The notes: generated by a model from the sequence alone, not told the origin. A stretch of DNA of 64,000 nt from Bacillota bacterium (GCA_023416955.1 JAEZGM010000019.1:1-64000); one strand, 5' to 3'. Shown: positions 44,088 through 53,497, counted from the stretch's first letter. Numbers and translations are program-made.

Positions 44088-45260
44088 ATGGATTACGCAA
44101 AAGAATCCCTGAAGAAACATTACGAATGGAAGGGCAAAATCGAAGTGATTTGCCGCGCTCCTCTGGAGACTCGCGAGGATCTTTCGCTGGCCTACACACC
44201 GGGCGTCGCACAGCCCTGTCTGGAGATTCAGAAGGATGTAGATAAAAGCTATGACCTGACCCGCCGTTCCAATCTGGTCGCTGTTGTAACCGACGGCACT
44301 GCGGTACTGGGTCTTGGCGACATCGGCCCCGAAGCCGGCATGCCGGTTATGGAGGGAAAATGTGCACTGTTTAAGGCATTCGGCGACGTGGACGCAATTC
44401 CGCTTTGCGTTCGTTCCAAAGAGGTGGACGACATTGTAAATACCGTTCGTCTGCTCGCCGGCAGCTTCGGCGGCGTGAATCTGGAGGATATCTCCGCGCC
44501 GCGCTGCTTTGAAATTGAGCGTAAACTCAAAGAGTGCTGCGATATTCCGATTTTCCACGACGATCAGCACGGCACAGCAGTCGTAACGCTGGCCGCCATG
44601 TTCAACGCATTGAAGCTGACCGGTAAAAAAATTGAGGAAATCAAGGTTGTTACCAGCGGCGCCGGCGCAGCCGGTATTGCCATCATCAAGCTTTTGATCG
44701 CGCTGGGTCTGAAGAACGTTATTATGTGTGACCGCGTCGGCGCGATCTATGACGGGCGCGAAGGTCTGAACGAAGAAAAGCGCGAAATGGCGCTGATCAC
44801 CAACCACGAAAAACGCAGCGGTACCCTTGCTGATATGCTGAAGGGCGCGGATGTGTTTATCGGCGTTTCCGCTCCGAACTGCGTGACCGAAGAAATGGTC
44901 AGAAGCATGAACAAGGACCCGATCCTGTTCCCGATGGCGAATCCGGTTCCTGAAATTATGCCTGATCTTGCGAAAGCCGCAGGCGCAGCCGTTGTCGGAA
45001 CGGGCCGCAGCGATTTCCCGAACCAGATCAACAACGTGCTTGCTTTCCCGGGTATCTTCCGCGGCGCGCTGGATGTACGCGCAAGCGACATCAACGATGA
45101 AATGAAGATTGCCGCTGCCAAGGCGATTGCGTCCTTTGTAACTGACGATAAGCTTTCCGCCGATTACATTATTCCGAGTGCGCTTGATAAGAGTGTAGCC
45201 GAAGCTGTTGCGAAAGCTGTCGCACAGGCTGCGCGCGACACCGGCGTTGCAAGAATCTAA
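44088..45260 (+). CDS. NAD(P)-dependent malic enzyme (malate dehydrogenase, decarboxylating)
   Basis: The 390-residue product has the short malic-enzyme architecture: the catalytic Tyr region LSLAYTPGVAQPC near residue 35, VTDGTAVLGLGDIGPEAGMPVMEGK, the metal-binding FHDDQHGTA near 160, and the nucleotide fold VVTSGAGAAGIAIIKLL. It converts malate to pyruvate and CO2 with reduction of NAD(P), or fixes CO2 in reverse. The ATG has GAAAGGATGTTGAGC upstream, 60 bases after ldh, so the two probably share a transcript. It ends at an F2 repeat and a terminator. Confidence 0.95.
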   Translation: MDYAKESLKKHYEWKGKIEVICRAPLETREDLSLAYTPGVAQPCLEIQKDVDKSYDLTRRSNLVAVVTDGTAVLGLGDIGPEAGMPVMEGKCALFKAFGDVDAIPLCVRSKEVDDIVNTVRLLAGSFGGVNLEDISAPRCFEIERKLKECCDIPIFHDDQHGTAVVTLAAMFNALKLTGKKIEEIKVVTSGAGAAGIAIIKLLIALGLKNVIMCDRVGAIYDGREGLNEEKREMALITNHEKRSGTLADMLKGADVFIGVSAPNCVTEEMVRSMNKDPILFPMANPVPEIMPDLAKAAGAAVVGTGRSDFPNQINNVLAFPGIFRGALDVRASDINDEMKIAAAKAIASFVTDDKLSADYIIPSALDKSVAEAVAKAVAQAARDTGVARI

Positions 45261-45267
45261 ACATACC

Positions 45268-45315
45268 CAGGTAACCGCGCTGATTATCTGACGAGTTTAA
45301 TCATCGTTTACCCAG
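45268..45315. repeat. F2 element, copy g (short form)
   Basis: CAGGTAACCGCGCTGATTA and TTAATCATCGTTTACCC are the ends. A small AGGCCTTGTAAGGCCT palindrome at 45314-45329, an F3-like end, abuts it. Confidence 0.8.
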
Positions 45316-45338
45316 GCCTTGTAAGGCCTAATATACAG

Positions 45339-45383
45339 AAAAGCAGAGTGCAAACGATTGGTTTGCACTCTGCTTTCGTTTTT
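45339..45383 (+). terminator. Terminator after malic enzyme
   Basis: AAGCAGAGTGCAAAC and GTTTGCACTCTGCTT form a stem followed by CGTTTTT. Confidence 0.85.
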
Positions 45384-45427
45384 AAAAGAATGATAGATTA
45401 TACTAATATTGCATTAAGAGATAGATG

Positions 45428-45472
45428 GAAAAAAATGTTCTCCCTCCCCGCCTAGGTGGGGAGGGAGAACCG
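45428..45472 (-). terminator. Terminator of the phosphotransferase gene
   Basis: GTTCTCCCTCCCC and GGGGAGGGAGAAC form a 13-base-pair stem, followed on the minus strand by a T run. Confidence 0.8.
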
Positions 45473-45508
45473 GTTATCTTCTGTCTCGCCTTTAATGGAT
45501 TATTAGTA

Positions 45509-46258
45509 TTACTCATACTGGACGACGTCAATCCATTTGAGCAGCAGCTTTTTTTCCTCCGGCTTGTCGTTTGTCAGCTGTGCCGCCGCGACAATCGGCA
45601 GCCATTCCTGCACGTATTTTTTTGCGGTTCCGCTCTTTTGGCAGAAATTGTTCAGGTACAGTTCAGCGGCCTCCGGAAAATCAAGGCAGAGCATCAGGTA
45701 TGTTCTTGCCACGTCGGCGCTGGCGTTTCCCTGCCTTGCGGCGACCCAGTCGACGATGGTGATTTTGTCGCCGCTGACAATCAGGTTCATCGGTGTGAAG
45801 TTGCCGTGACACAGCTTCTTGTGCTTTGGCATGCTTTCCAGTCTGGTGAGCAGTTCATACCGCTTTGTGTCGTCAATGCTGGTCAGGCTGTTGATCTGAC
45901 CGGCAAGCTGATCTTTTAATTTGCTGAGCAGCGGCATGGATTTGGTGTGAATTTCAAGCTGGATATCTACCATTTTCTCAACATATTCTGAGAGGTGTGC
46001 CGGATCCTCTTTCATTATCTGATGCAGCGTTTTTCCCTCGATGTGATCCATCGTAATCGCCCAGTTGCCGTCAATGACGGAAACCTCGTGGATGACCGGC
46101 ATCGGCAGCCCGGTGGTTTCCACCCGCGAGTGTGTCAGCGCCTCGTTCAGCGCCTTGATTTTCGCCTCTGAATCCTTAAAGACTTTAATGGCGGTATTTC
46201 CGTCCTGATAAACATCCACTGTTTCACCCGAAGCGATTAAGTTTGTTAAATTCATCAT
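45509..46258 (-). CDS. Aminoglycoside-phosphotransferase-fold kinase
   Basis: The 249-residue product is a small kinase of the APH family. It shows the catalytic loop LCHGNFTPMNLIV near residue 165 with its Asn, and the metal-binding Asp in KITIVDWVAARQG. The catalytic Asp of the usual HGD motif is replaced by Asn (HGN), as in several TIGR02172-type family members. The substrate is probably a small molecule or choline-like compound rather than an antibiotic; this is uncertain. The ATG at 46258 has AAGGAGT six bases upstream. Confidence 0.85.
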   Translation of the reverse strand: MMNLTNLIASGETVDVYQDGNTAIKVFKDSEAKIKALNEALTHSRVETTGLPMPVIHEVSVIDGNWAITMDHIEGKTLHQIMKEDPAHLSEYVEKMVDIQLEIHTKSMPLLSKLKDQLAGQINSLTSIDDTKRYELLTRLESMPKHKKLCHGNFTPMNLIVSGDKITIVDWVAARQGNASADVARTYLMLCLDFPEAAELYLNNFCQKSGTAKKYVQEWLPIVAAAQLTNDKPEEKKLLLKWIDVVQYE

Positions 46259-46535
46259 TAAAACTCCTTTCAAGTAAGTGATTTTTTAAATTTGAGTGAG
46301 AAGTAAATTCAAATATATGGGAATACTTTACATACACTATACTCTAAGATTAAAGGTATTTCCATAATATTTTTAGTAAAAATACTGAATAAAACTTTGT
46401 TGCTTATTCCAATAGAAAGACCGATTTATGGAAGAATATCAGTGCTGTCAAGTAGGATTTGGTTGAAATACACGAGCTTTGTCTATATTGCACAGATTAT
46501 GATAAAAAATTAACGAACGATTGGGGAAAATGAGA

Positions 46536-46586
46536 TTGACAATAAATTAACAAGAAGATATAATATGGTTGTTAACAAATTATCAA
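46536..46586 (+). promoter_or_regulatory. adhE promoter with two Rex-type operators
   Basis: TTGACA at 46536-46541 and TATAAT at 46559-46564 are 17 bases apart. The 18-base site TTGTTAACAAATTATCAA at 46569-46586 fits the Rex consensus TTGTTAAN4TTAACAA with one mismatch, just after the -10. A second, weaker site TTGACAATAAATTAACAA at 46536-46553 covers the -35 and spacer. Rex would repress at low NADH/NAD ratio and release at high ratio, switching on alcohol formation. Confidence 0.78.
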
Positions 46587-46703
46587 TCACAGACGAAGAC
46601 CTGCAGAACCGTTCGAAAGCGGAAAAGCGAGAAGGCGCGTGCCGTCGGCTTCCATCTTTCGGACAGGAAATCGCCCGTTTATTTATTTTAGGAGGTATCG
46701 GTT

Positions 46704-49325
46704 ATGGCTAAGAATGAAAAATCCATTCCGGCAACAGGACTTGTGGACAATTTGGAAGCGCTCAATGCAAAACTGAATGAGATTCGGGAAGCGCAGAAGA
46801 TTTTTTCCACTTATACACAGGAACAGGTCGACAAGATTTTTCTGGCGGCGGCGACCGCTGCAAATAAGCAGAGAATTCCGCTTGCCAAAATGGCGGTTGC
46901 GGAAACCGGCATGGGCGTAGTTGAAGATAAGGTCATCAAAAACCATTATGCCGCTGAATATATTTACAATGCCTATAAAGATACCAAGACCTGCGGTGTA
47001 ATTGAAGAGGACAAAGCCTATGGCGTCCAGAAAATCGCGGAGCCGATCGGCATTATCGCCGCCGTCATTCCGACCACAAACCCGACCTCTACTGCAATTT
47101 TTAAATCCCTGATTGCGTTAAAGACCCGAAACGGCATTATCTTTTCCCCCCATCCGCGCGCAAAAGCCTGTACGATTGAAGCCGCGCGCGTTGTGCTGGA
47201 AGCTGCCGTTGCGGCGGGAGCACCGAAGGGCATTATCGGCTGGATCGACGTTCCCTCCCTTGAGCTGACCAACGAAGTGATGAAGAGCGCCGATATTATC
47301 CTTGCCACCGGCGGCCCGGGCATGGTGAAAGCGGCCTATTCTTCCGGAAAACCGGCACTGGGCGTCGGCCCCGGAAACACCCCGGTTATCATTGACGAAT
47401 CCGCGGATGTGCTGCTGACCGTCAGTTCCGTCATTCACTCCAAAACTTTCGACAACGGCATGATTTGCGCTTCTGAGCAGTCCGTCATTGTCTCCGATAA
47501 AATATATGATCAGGTCAAGAAAGAATTCAAACTTCGCGGATGTTATTTCCTGAACGGCGAAGAAATTGAAAAAGTCAGAAAGACCATTCTGATCAACGGC
47601 GCGGTCAACGCGAAAATCGTAGGCCAGAGCGCATACACAATTGCGAAGCTGTCCGGCGTGGACGTTCCGGAGGCATCGAAAATCCTGATCGGCGAAGTGT
47701 CTTCCGTTGAGCCGGAAGAAGAATTCGCACACGAAAAGCTTTCCCCGGTTCTGGCAATGTACAAATCCACCGGCTTCGAGGACGCCCTTGCAAAGGCGGA
47801 GCGCCTGGTTGCGGACGGCGGCTACGGTCACACCGCTTCGCTGTATGTAAATGAAGTTGCCGAACGCGCGAAGATTGACCGCTTTGCTACCGCCATGAAG
47901 ACCTGCCGTATTCTGGTGAACACACCTGCCGCACAGGGCGGTATCGGCGACCTGTACAACTTCAAGCTTGCTCCTTCCCTCACACTGGGCTGCGGCTCCT
48001 GGGGCGGCAACTCCGTTTCGGAAAACGTGGGCGTAAAACATCTGCTCAACATCAAGACCGTTGCCGAGAGGAGAGAGAATATGCTGTGGTTCAGAACACC
48101 CCCGAAGGTTTACTTCAAAAAGGGTTCCATGCCGGTTGCGCTGAGCGAGCTGAAAGCGGTTTACGGCAAAAAGAAAGCCTTTGTTGTTACCGACTCCTTC
48201 CTTTACAATAACGGCTACACAAAGCCGATTACCGATAAACTGGACGAAATGGGGATTCAATATACCGTATTTTCCGATGTAGCGCCTGACCCGACGCTGG
48301 CCTGCGCCAAAGAGGGCGCGGCAGCAATGAAAGCGTTCCAGCCGGACTGTATCATTGCTCTCGGCGGCGGCTCCGCAATGGACGCCGGTAAAATTATGTG
48401 GGTGCTGTACGAACACCCCGAAGTGGACTTCATGGATTTGGCCATGCGCTTTATGGATATCCGCAAGAGAATTTACACCTTCCCGAAGATGGGCGAAAAG
48501 GCATTCTTCATCGCAATCCCGACTTCCGCCGGTACCGGTTCAGAATGCACTCCGTTTGCCGTTATCACCGATGAAACCAGCGGCGTGAAATATCCGCTCG
48601 CGGACTACGAGCTGATGCCGAATATGGCAATCATCGACGCGGACAACATGATGAACGCGCCGAAAGGCCTGACCTCCGCTTCCGGTATTGACGCACTGAC
48701 CCACGCGCTGGAAGCTTATGCCTCTATTATGGCGACTGATTACACCGACGGCCTTGCATTGAAGGCTATGAAAAATATATTTGAGTATCTGCCCCGCTGC
48801 TATGACAACGGCGCGAACGATCCGATTGCCAGAGAAAAGATGGGCAACGCCTCCACAATGGCCGGTATGGCGTTTGCCAACGCATTTTTGGGTGTGTGCC
48901 ACTCCATGGCGCATAAGCTCGGCGCGTTCCACCACCTGCCGCATGGCGTCGCCAATGCGCTGATGATTACCGAAGTCATGCGCTACAACGCAGTGGAGTG
49001 CCCGCCGAAGATGGGTACGTTCTCCCAGTACCAGTATCCGCACACATTGGAACGGTACGCGGAGTGCTCGGACTTCCTCGGAATCAAGGGCAAGAACGAT
49101 CAGGAAAAACTCGATAACCTGATTGCCGCGATTGAAGAGCTCAAAGCGAAGGTCGGCATTAAAAAGACGATTGCCGAGTACGGCGTTGAGGAAGCGAAGT
49201 TCCTCGAAACACTTGACGAAATGACCGAGCTTGCGTTCGATGACCAGTGCACGGGCGCAAACCCCCGCTATCCGCTCATGAGTGAAATCAAGGCAATGTA
49301 CCTGAAGGCTTACTACGGCAAATAA
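46704..49325 (+). CDS. adhE: Bifunctional aldehyde-alcohol dehydrogenase
   Basis: The 873-residue product combines two enzymes. Residues 1-440 are the acyl-CoA reductase (acetaldehyde dehydrogenase), with the active-site Cys in NGMICASEQSVIV near 250. Residues 460-873 are the iron-dependent alcohol dehydrogenase, with the nucleotide loop IALGGGSAMDAGKIM and His ligands in CHSMAHKLGAFHHLPHGVANAL. Together they turn acetyl-CoA into ethanol with two NADH; longer acyl-CoA may also be used. The size and order are those of spirosome-forming AdhE. A leader of about 130 bases and Rex-like sites precede GGAGGTATCGGTTATG. Confidence 0.97.
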   Translation: MAKNEKSIPATGLVDNLEALNAKLNEIREAQKIFSTYTQEQVDKIFLAAATAANKQRIPLAKMAVAETGMGVVEDKVIKNHYAAEYIYNAYKDTKTCGVIEEDKAYGVQKIAEPIGIIAAVIPTTNPTSTAIFKSLIALKTRNGIIFSPHPRAKACTIEAARVVLEAAVAAGAPKGIIGWIDVPSLELTNEVMKSADIILATGGPGMVKAAYSSGKPALGVGPGNTPVIIDESADVLLTVSSVIHSKTFDNGMICASEQSVIVSDKIYDQVKKEFKLRGCYFLNGEEIEKVRKTILINGAVNAKIVGQSAYTIAKLSGVDVPEASKILIGEVSSVEPEEEFAHEKLSPVLAMYKSTGFEDALAKAERLVADGGYGHTASLYVNEVAERAKIDRFATAMKTCRILVNTPAAQGGIGDLYNFKLAPSLTLGCGSWGGNSVSENVGVKHLLNIKTVAERRENMLWFRTPPKVYFKKGSMPVALSELKAVYGKKKAFVVTDSFLYNNGYTKPITDKLDEMGIQYTVFSDVAPDPTLACAKEGAAAMKAFQPDCIIALGGGSAMDAGKIMWVLYEHPEVDFMDLAMRFMDIRKRIYTFPKMGEKAFFIAIPTSAGTGSECTPFAVITDETSGVKYPLADYELMPNMAIIDADNMMNAPKGLTSASGIDALTHALEAYASIMATDYTDGLALKAMKNIFEYLPRCYDNGANDPIAREKMGNASTMAGMAFANAFLGVCHSMAHKLGAFHHLPHGVANALMITEVMRYNAVECPPKMGTFSQYQYPHTLERYAECSDFLGIKGKNDQEKLDNLIAAIEELKAKVGIKKTIAEYGVEEAKFLETLDEMTELAFDDQCTGANPRYPLMSEIKAMYLKAYYGK

Positions 49326-49370
49326 GGTATTTCAACAATCTGCTTTTCCCTCTTAAATTTCATACAATAC

Positions 49371-49422
49371 AAAAGACGGCGCCGGAAAATGGATTTTCAT
49401 CTATTTTCCGGCGCCGTCTTTA
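49371..49422 (+). terminator. Terminator of adhE
   Basis: AAAGACGGCGCCGGAAAAT and ATTTTCCGGCGCCGTCTTT form a 19-base-pair stem. Confidence 0.92.
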
Positions 49423-49484
49423 CGGGAACATTGTTCGTCATGAAAAGGCTCGGATTTTGTATTTACTCTTGCAAAAATCAGTAG

Positions 49485-49540
49485 AAATTCGCTTTCAGAG
49501 GGGCAACTCTCCTTTCGCCGCTTCGCACCAGCGCCAATGT
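49485..49540. repeat. GC-rich hairpin segment related to 54920-54970
   Basis: AGAGGGGCAACTCTCC and TTTCGCCGCTTCGCACCAGCG match GTCGGGGGCGCGGCCCC...TTTCGCCGCTCCGCGTCGGCG at 54920. The two are probably copies of one low-copy repeat. Confidence 0.5.
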
Positions 49541-49604
49541 CATAGTAAAGATATGATATAATATATTGATTACATTTTCGTATTGTTAGTAGGGGGTATT
49601 ATTA

Positions 49605-50171
49605 ATGTATATGGGCGACCAATCCTATTGGAATCATAAATTTGAGGGTAGAGGTCAGGAATTGATGCAGCCGGAAGGCTGTTTGGTTAGTGATATGCCT
49701 TGTCTTACCAAAGGCGGAGAAGTTTTGGACTTGGCTTGCGGGGATGGCCGCAACTCGGTATTTTTGGCTGCACATGGTTGCGAAGTAACCGCAGTTGATT
49801 TCAGTCAAATCGCGATTGAAAGATTAATTCGGTTTGCTTCGGAAAAACAATTGGACATGAACGTGATGCAAAAAAATCTTTGTGTAGAAGAATCCTATCT
49901 TGATTTAGGGGAGTTTGACTTAATCATTATAAATCATTATCGTTTAGAAAGTCATTTTTACCCTGTTTTAGAACAGCATTTGAAAAAGAACGGGGTTCTA
50001 TGGGTAAATGGTTTTTGCGAAGTGCCGGACGACAATCCTGATATTAAGGATGAAGATACTATTACTCCAACAGATTTTCATGGACTGAAACTATTAACTT
50101 GTGATAGTAAGACAAATTATGAAGTTGGTATTAGGAAATTTATCAGGTATATCTGGAAAAGACTTGATTAG
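49605..50171 (+). CDS. Class I SAM-dependent methyltransferase, TehB-like
   Basis: The 188-residue product has the SAM-binding motif VLDLACGDGRNSVFLAAHG near residues 45-63, then VTAVDFSQIAIERL and FDLIIINHY. The layout resembles TehB-type thiol/chalcogen methyltransferases such as those linked to tellurite resistance, though no tellurite gene is near. Its codon use is more A/T-rich than that of its neighbours, and it sits in a region with gene remnants, so it may have been acquired. The start has AGGGGGT nine bases upstream. Confidence 0.82.
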   Translation: MYMGDQSYWNHKFEGRGQELMQPEGCLVSDMPCLTKGGEVLDLACGDGRNSVFLAAHGCEVTAVDFSQIAIERLIRFASEKQLDMNVMQKNLCVEESYLDLGEFDLIIINHYRLESHFYPVLEQHLKKNGVLWVNGFCEVPDDNPDIKDEDTITPTDFHGLKLLTCDSKTNYEVGIRKFIRYIWKRLD

Positions 50172-50724
50172 CGTATGGTATTCTGAAAATTTTCTTTGAT
50201 CAGACTTCAGCGCGCACAAGAATTTTGTTGTTTATTCATGGTGCAGCAACTCCTTTCTTCCCGGTGCAGCCGCCAAAAAGAAAGGGGACGCACCCCGTTG
50301 TGCGTCCCGGCAGGAATGAGGATTCAGAGAATCCCTTCACCTTGCTCTTATTATTGGAGAAATCAATTTAAAATATACGGACAGTAAAAATCCGCTCCGG
50401 ATTTTCCGGAACGGATTTTATGGGGAGGAGTAATATGAAAAAGAAAATATAGTAAAGCCTCTCGCGAGGAACTTGTAATTTGTCTGCCCACCCATTGGTT
50501 CGGTATTCCGTCAGGCCCAACAAGCCGTAGCAGTTATTTTATTTATAAACATCAATTTCTTGATTTGATGTTTATAGTATACTGGGCACATGTGTCGGTT
50601 CTATGAAGATAAGCTAAAAACTGTGTTAACAAACCGGGGAGAGTAAAATTTAATTTGTGCGGATAATAGTTTATGTAGAAATGTGGGCCTGTGTGTGGTA
50701 AGATACATTCAGGAGGCGACGCCC
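50172..50724. other. Remnant-like intergenic region with a terminator and a truncated gene start
   Basis: The region has no full gene. It contains a terminator (50386-50420), then GGGGAGGAGTAAT followed by an ATG and four Lys/Ile codons ending in TAG at about 50433-50450, as if a gene were truncated after five codons. AlkA-like sequence starts at 50725. No repeat family was recognised. Confidence 0.45.
50386..50420 (+). terminator. Intrinsic terminator
   Basis: AAAATCCG and CGGATTTT form the outer stem, with CTCCGG/CCGGAA inside. Confidence 0.7.
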
Positions 50725-51330
50725 ATGCAGTATTTTGAGTACGGAGAAGCAGAAATCCAATATTTGAAAAGCAAAGATAAACGGCTGGGCGAAGCAATTG
50801 ACCGCATCGGCCCGATTCAGCGCGAGGTGATTCCCAACCTGTTCGAAGCGCTGGTGAACTGCATAGTCGGGCAGCAGATTTCCATGAAAGCGGTCGACAC
50901 CATCTGGAACCGGATTTTGCTTTGGTTCGGGGCTGTTACGCCGGAGCGGATGCTTTCCGTTTCCGCCGAAAAGCTTCAGAAAGTCGGGATTTCCATGCGT
51001 AAAGCGCAGTATATTCAGAATATTGCCCGAATGGTTCAGAACGGCAGCTTCCGTATGGACGAGCTGGACACTCTGTCCGATGGCGAAGTGGCTGAGCGCC
51101 TTTCCGCCCTGAATGGCGTAGGCGTCTGGACGGCGGAAATGCTGATGATTTTTTCCATGCAGCGTAAAAATATCCTCAGCTGGGATGACCTCGCAATCCG
51201 CAGGGGTATCATGAAGCTTTATCATCACCGCAGTCTGGACAAAGACCGCTTTGAAAAGTACCGCCGCCGCTACGCCCCTTACGGTTCGGTGGCTTCCCTT
51301 TATTTATGGGAAATTTCGCTTCAAAAATAA
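50725..51330 (+). CDS. AlkA-like DNA-3-methyladenine glycosylase (HhH-GPD)
   Basis: The 201-residue product removes alkylated bases from DNA in base excision repair. Visible are LVNCIVGQQISMKA near residue 50, the helix-hairpin-helix LSALNGVGVWTAEMLMIF near 130 and the catalytic Asp region SWDDLAIRRGIM. There is no iron-sulfur Cys loop, so it is not an EndoIII type. AGGAGG lies nine bases before the ATG at 50725. The size matches compact AlkA/MpgII-type enzymes rather than the longer E. coli AlkA. Confidence 0.92.
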   Translation: MQYFEYGEAEIQYLKSKDKRLGEAIDRIGPIQREVIPNLFEALVNCIVGQQISMKAVDTIWNRILLWFGAVTPERMLSVSAEKLQKVGISMRKAQYIQNIARMVQNGSFRMDELDTLSDGEVAERLSALNGVGVWTAEMLMIFSMQRKNILSWDDLAIRRGIMKLYHHRSLDKDRFEKYRRRYAPYGSVASLYLWEISLQK

Positions 51331-51528
51331 GATTTGGAAGCAATTTTTCCAAAACAATTGTGCATCCCCACAAATTGGTTAAAGAAACCTAAAATATTCA
51401 TTGTTTGGGCCGAGATATTTCATAATTCCTTCATATTTATTTTGTAACATATATTCATAAAAATAAATTGTTCAGATATAATACTTAGGCAAGGCCTTAG
51501 GAACAGGAAATTCGAAAGGGGAATAGCA

Positions 51529-51762
51529 ATGTTCACTCTGTTTGGAATAAATGGATTCGCTTGGGCGGCGATTATAATTACAGCGGCAGTCCTTACCGTT
51601 ATGGCGGCGGTTGGAGTAAAACGGCAGCCTCAAAGGGCACCGGTTCGCACTTTAAGCCGGGAAGAACAGGAGCTGGAAATGCTCGAAATCCAGTACGAAA
51701 GCGGAAAAATCAGCTCGGAGCAGTACCGTGCCCGCAGGGCGGCGATTCTGTCGAGCAGGTAA
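51529..51762 (+). CDS. Small membrane protein with SHOCT-like tail
   Basis: The 77-residue product has one membrane helix (about 8-30) and a C-terminal SHOCT-like motif EEQELEMLEIQYESGKISSEQYRARRAAIL, a short helical hairpin common at the ends of many unrelated bacterial proteins and thought to mediate oligomerisation. No enzymatic domain is present. GAAAGGGG precedes the ATG. Confidence 0.82.
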   Translation: MFTLFGINGFAWAAIIITAAVLTVMAAVGVKRQPQRAPVRTLSREEQELEMLEIQYESGKISSEQYRARRAAILSSR

Positions 51763-51781
51763 CCGAAATAAACGGGAATAC

Positions 51782-51822
51782 AAAACGGAACCATGTCTTT
51801 GAAAGGCATAGTTCCGTTTTTT
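51782..51822. terminator. Bidirectional terminator
   Basis: AAAACGGAAC and GTTCCGTTTT form the outer stem between converging genes. Confidence 0.85.
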
Positions 51823-51827
51823 CGTGT

Positions 51828-53168
51828 TTATCGAAGCACCCTGCATTTCCGCAGGATAAAGTAAACCGTAATCAGTCCGGCGAGCAGAACCAGCCCCCCG
51901 ATTAAACCGGATACCTGCCCAGGGTACAGCGGAGAGGTGGCAAAAACAGCTAAGATTAGAATCGCAAGCAGGAAGGAGGTAAACGGGTAGCCCGGCGCGC
52001 GGTATTTCAGTTTTTCCGGGTGTTCGCGCAGCGTTTTTTTGCGGTAGAAATAATGGGTAACGGAAATGGTAAGCCAGTTGAAAAGCGCGAGGAATCCGCT
52101 TGACGTTGCCAGCACGACGAAAATTTGATTCGGTATGGCGTAAGACAGCACGGCAGTTAAAAGCAGTACGGCGCTGCTCAGGCCAAGCGCAACGGAGGGC
52201 GCACCGTTTTTGTTCGTTTTCTGAAACAGCCTTGGCGCCTGACCGTCGGCACTTAAAGAAGAGAGCATACGGGAAGAACTGTACATCGAGGAATTTAAGC
52301 CGGACAGAGAAGCGGTTAAGACAATGAAGTTCAGAATATGGTCGGAATACGGAACCCGGATTTGGTTCAGAATGGCGACAAAAGGGCTTTCCGATGGGGA
52401 AAGCGTGTTCCACGGCACCAGCAGCACAATTATCAGAATGGAGAGTGTATACAGCGCGGTGACTGTAGCAGTGATGGTGCGGATTGCGGAAGGCGCGGTT
52501 CTGTCGGGGCTTTCCGTGTCCGCAATGGCAAGGCCGATAATTCCGGTTCCGGTAAATGAAAACATGACCATAACCATGCACGCGAACAGCCCGCGCATTC
52601 CTTTCGGGAAGAATTGGCCGTATGAGGTGAACGGATTGCTTCCGGCCGCGGTATGGGAATTGAAAACGCCCAGAAAAGACAAAATTCCCAGTACGACAAA
52701 CAGAACCAGCGCCGCTACCTTGACGAACGAGAGCGCCGTTTCCATGCGGCTCAGCCCACCTAAATCCTTTAGGTTAATCAGCGCCATAATCACCGCGTAA
52801 ACCACGCAAAACACCCACAGCGGCACGGCGGGCAGCCAGTAAGCGGTGAAGATCGCGGCGGCGACCAGCTCGCTCGCCATTCCTAAAATACCGCTGCACC
52901 AGAACATCCAGCCGTTTACAAAGCTGATCCATGGGCCGAAAATTTCCGAAGCATGCACACGGAACGCGCCCGGCGCGGGATTTACGACGCACATTTCGGT
53001 GATGAACGTCACCTCCAGCGTCATCATCAGCCCGCCGGCCAGGTACGCCAGCACAGCTGCCGGCCCGGCGAGCGATATAACGGTGGAACTGCCGAGAAAA
53101 ATGCCCGAGCCGACGATGTTCCCCAGCGACATGACAATCAGGTTTTTTTTACTGAATGATTTTTTCAT
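51828..53168 (-). CDS. APC-family amino acid permease
   Basis: The 446-residue product has twelve hydrophobic segments and starts MKKSFSKKNLIVMSLGNIVGSGIFLGSS, the helix-1 signature of the amino acid/polyamine/organocation family. SLSGLNSSMYSSSRMLSSLSADGQAP near residue 290 is another conserved stretch, as in AAT-type permeases. The substrate cannot be assigned. GGGGTGGGC precedes the ATG. There is no T-box leader that I could recognise. Confidence 0.93.
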   Translation of the reverse strand: MKKSFSKKNLIVMSLGNIVGSGIFLGSSTVISLAGPAAVLAYLAGGLMMTLEVTFITEMCVVNPAPGAFRVHASEIFGPWISFVNGWMFWCSGILGMASELVAAAIFTAYWLPAVPLWVFCVVYAVIMALINLKDLGGLSRMETALSFVKVAALVLFVVLGILSFLGVFNSHTAAGSNPFTSYGQFFPKGMRGLFACMVMVMFSFTGTGIIGLAIADTESPDRTAPSAIRTITATVTALYTLSILIIVLLVPWNTLSPSESPFVAILNQIRVPYSDHILNFIVLTASLSGLNSSMYSSSRMLSSLSADGQAPRLFQKTNKNGAPSVALGLSSAVLLLTAVLSYAIPNQIFVVLATSSGFLALFNWLTISVTHYFYRKKTLREHPEKLKYRAPGYPFTSFLLAILILAVFATSPLYPGQVSGLIGGLVLLAGLITVYFILRKCRVLR

Positions 53169-53184
53169 TGCCCACCCCGTTACA

Positions 53185-53240
53185 AGGCCTGATTTGTAAA
53201 TGAAGCATAGGAAAGACTTTGCATTTTACAAATAAGGCCT
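53185..53240. repeat. F3-like short element (56 bases)
   Basis: AGGCCTGATTTGTAAATG and CATTTTACAAATAAGGCCT are inverted ends with almost no interior, a minimal form of F3. It lies upstream of the permease gene. Confidence 0.65.
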
Positions 53241-53497
53241 CATATTTTATTAAAGCCGATTACGGTTCAAAACCTTCGCCTTCAAGGACGGCGTTTTTTA
53301 GTCTTTAGAAGGCTTTAATCTCAAATTCAAACCATCGGCTTTGGTCGATGGTAATTGACTTCATTATAGATTCCCCCTCCGCTATACCTTTCATTCCGAT
53401 TTCAGTATTAAATTCCCTTTTCACGCAATACAAATGTAGAGGTATTTGCGCGCTGCAAAAGCCGGTTTGCGCCGGACTGTGTTTATGAGGTGATAGA
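53241..53497. other. Intergenic region before the M14 peptidase
   Basis: Several short inverted pairs are present, for example CAAACCATCGGC around 53328 and its complement, but no recognised gene or repeat family. The region may hold promoters of the two divergent genes. Confidence 0.35.

Noticed and set aside
45509..46258. Antibiotic-resistance aminoglycoside phosphotransferase
   Set aside because: The fold is right, but the HGN catalytic loop and the absence of resistance-gene context argue for a housekeeping small-molecule kinase.
53241..53380. Possible remnant of an IS200/IS605 end before the M14 peptidase
   Set aside because: Some short hairpins are present but no transposase fragment or matched left/right ends could be identified.
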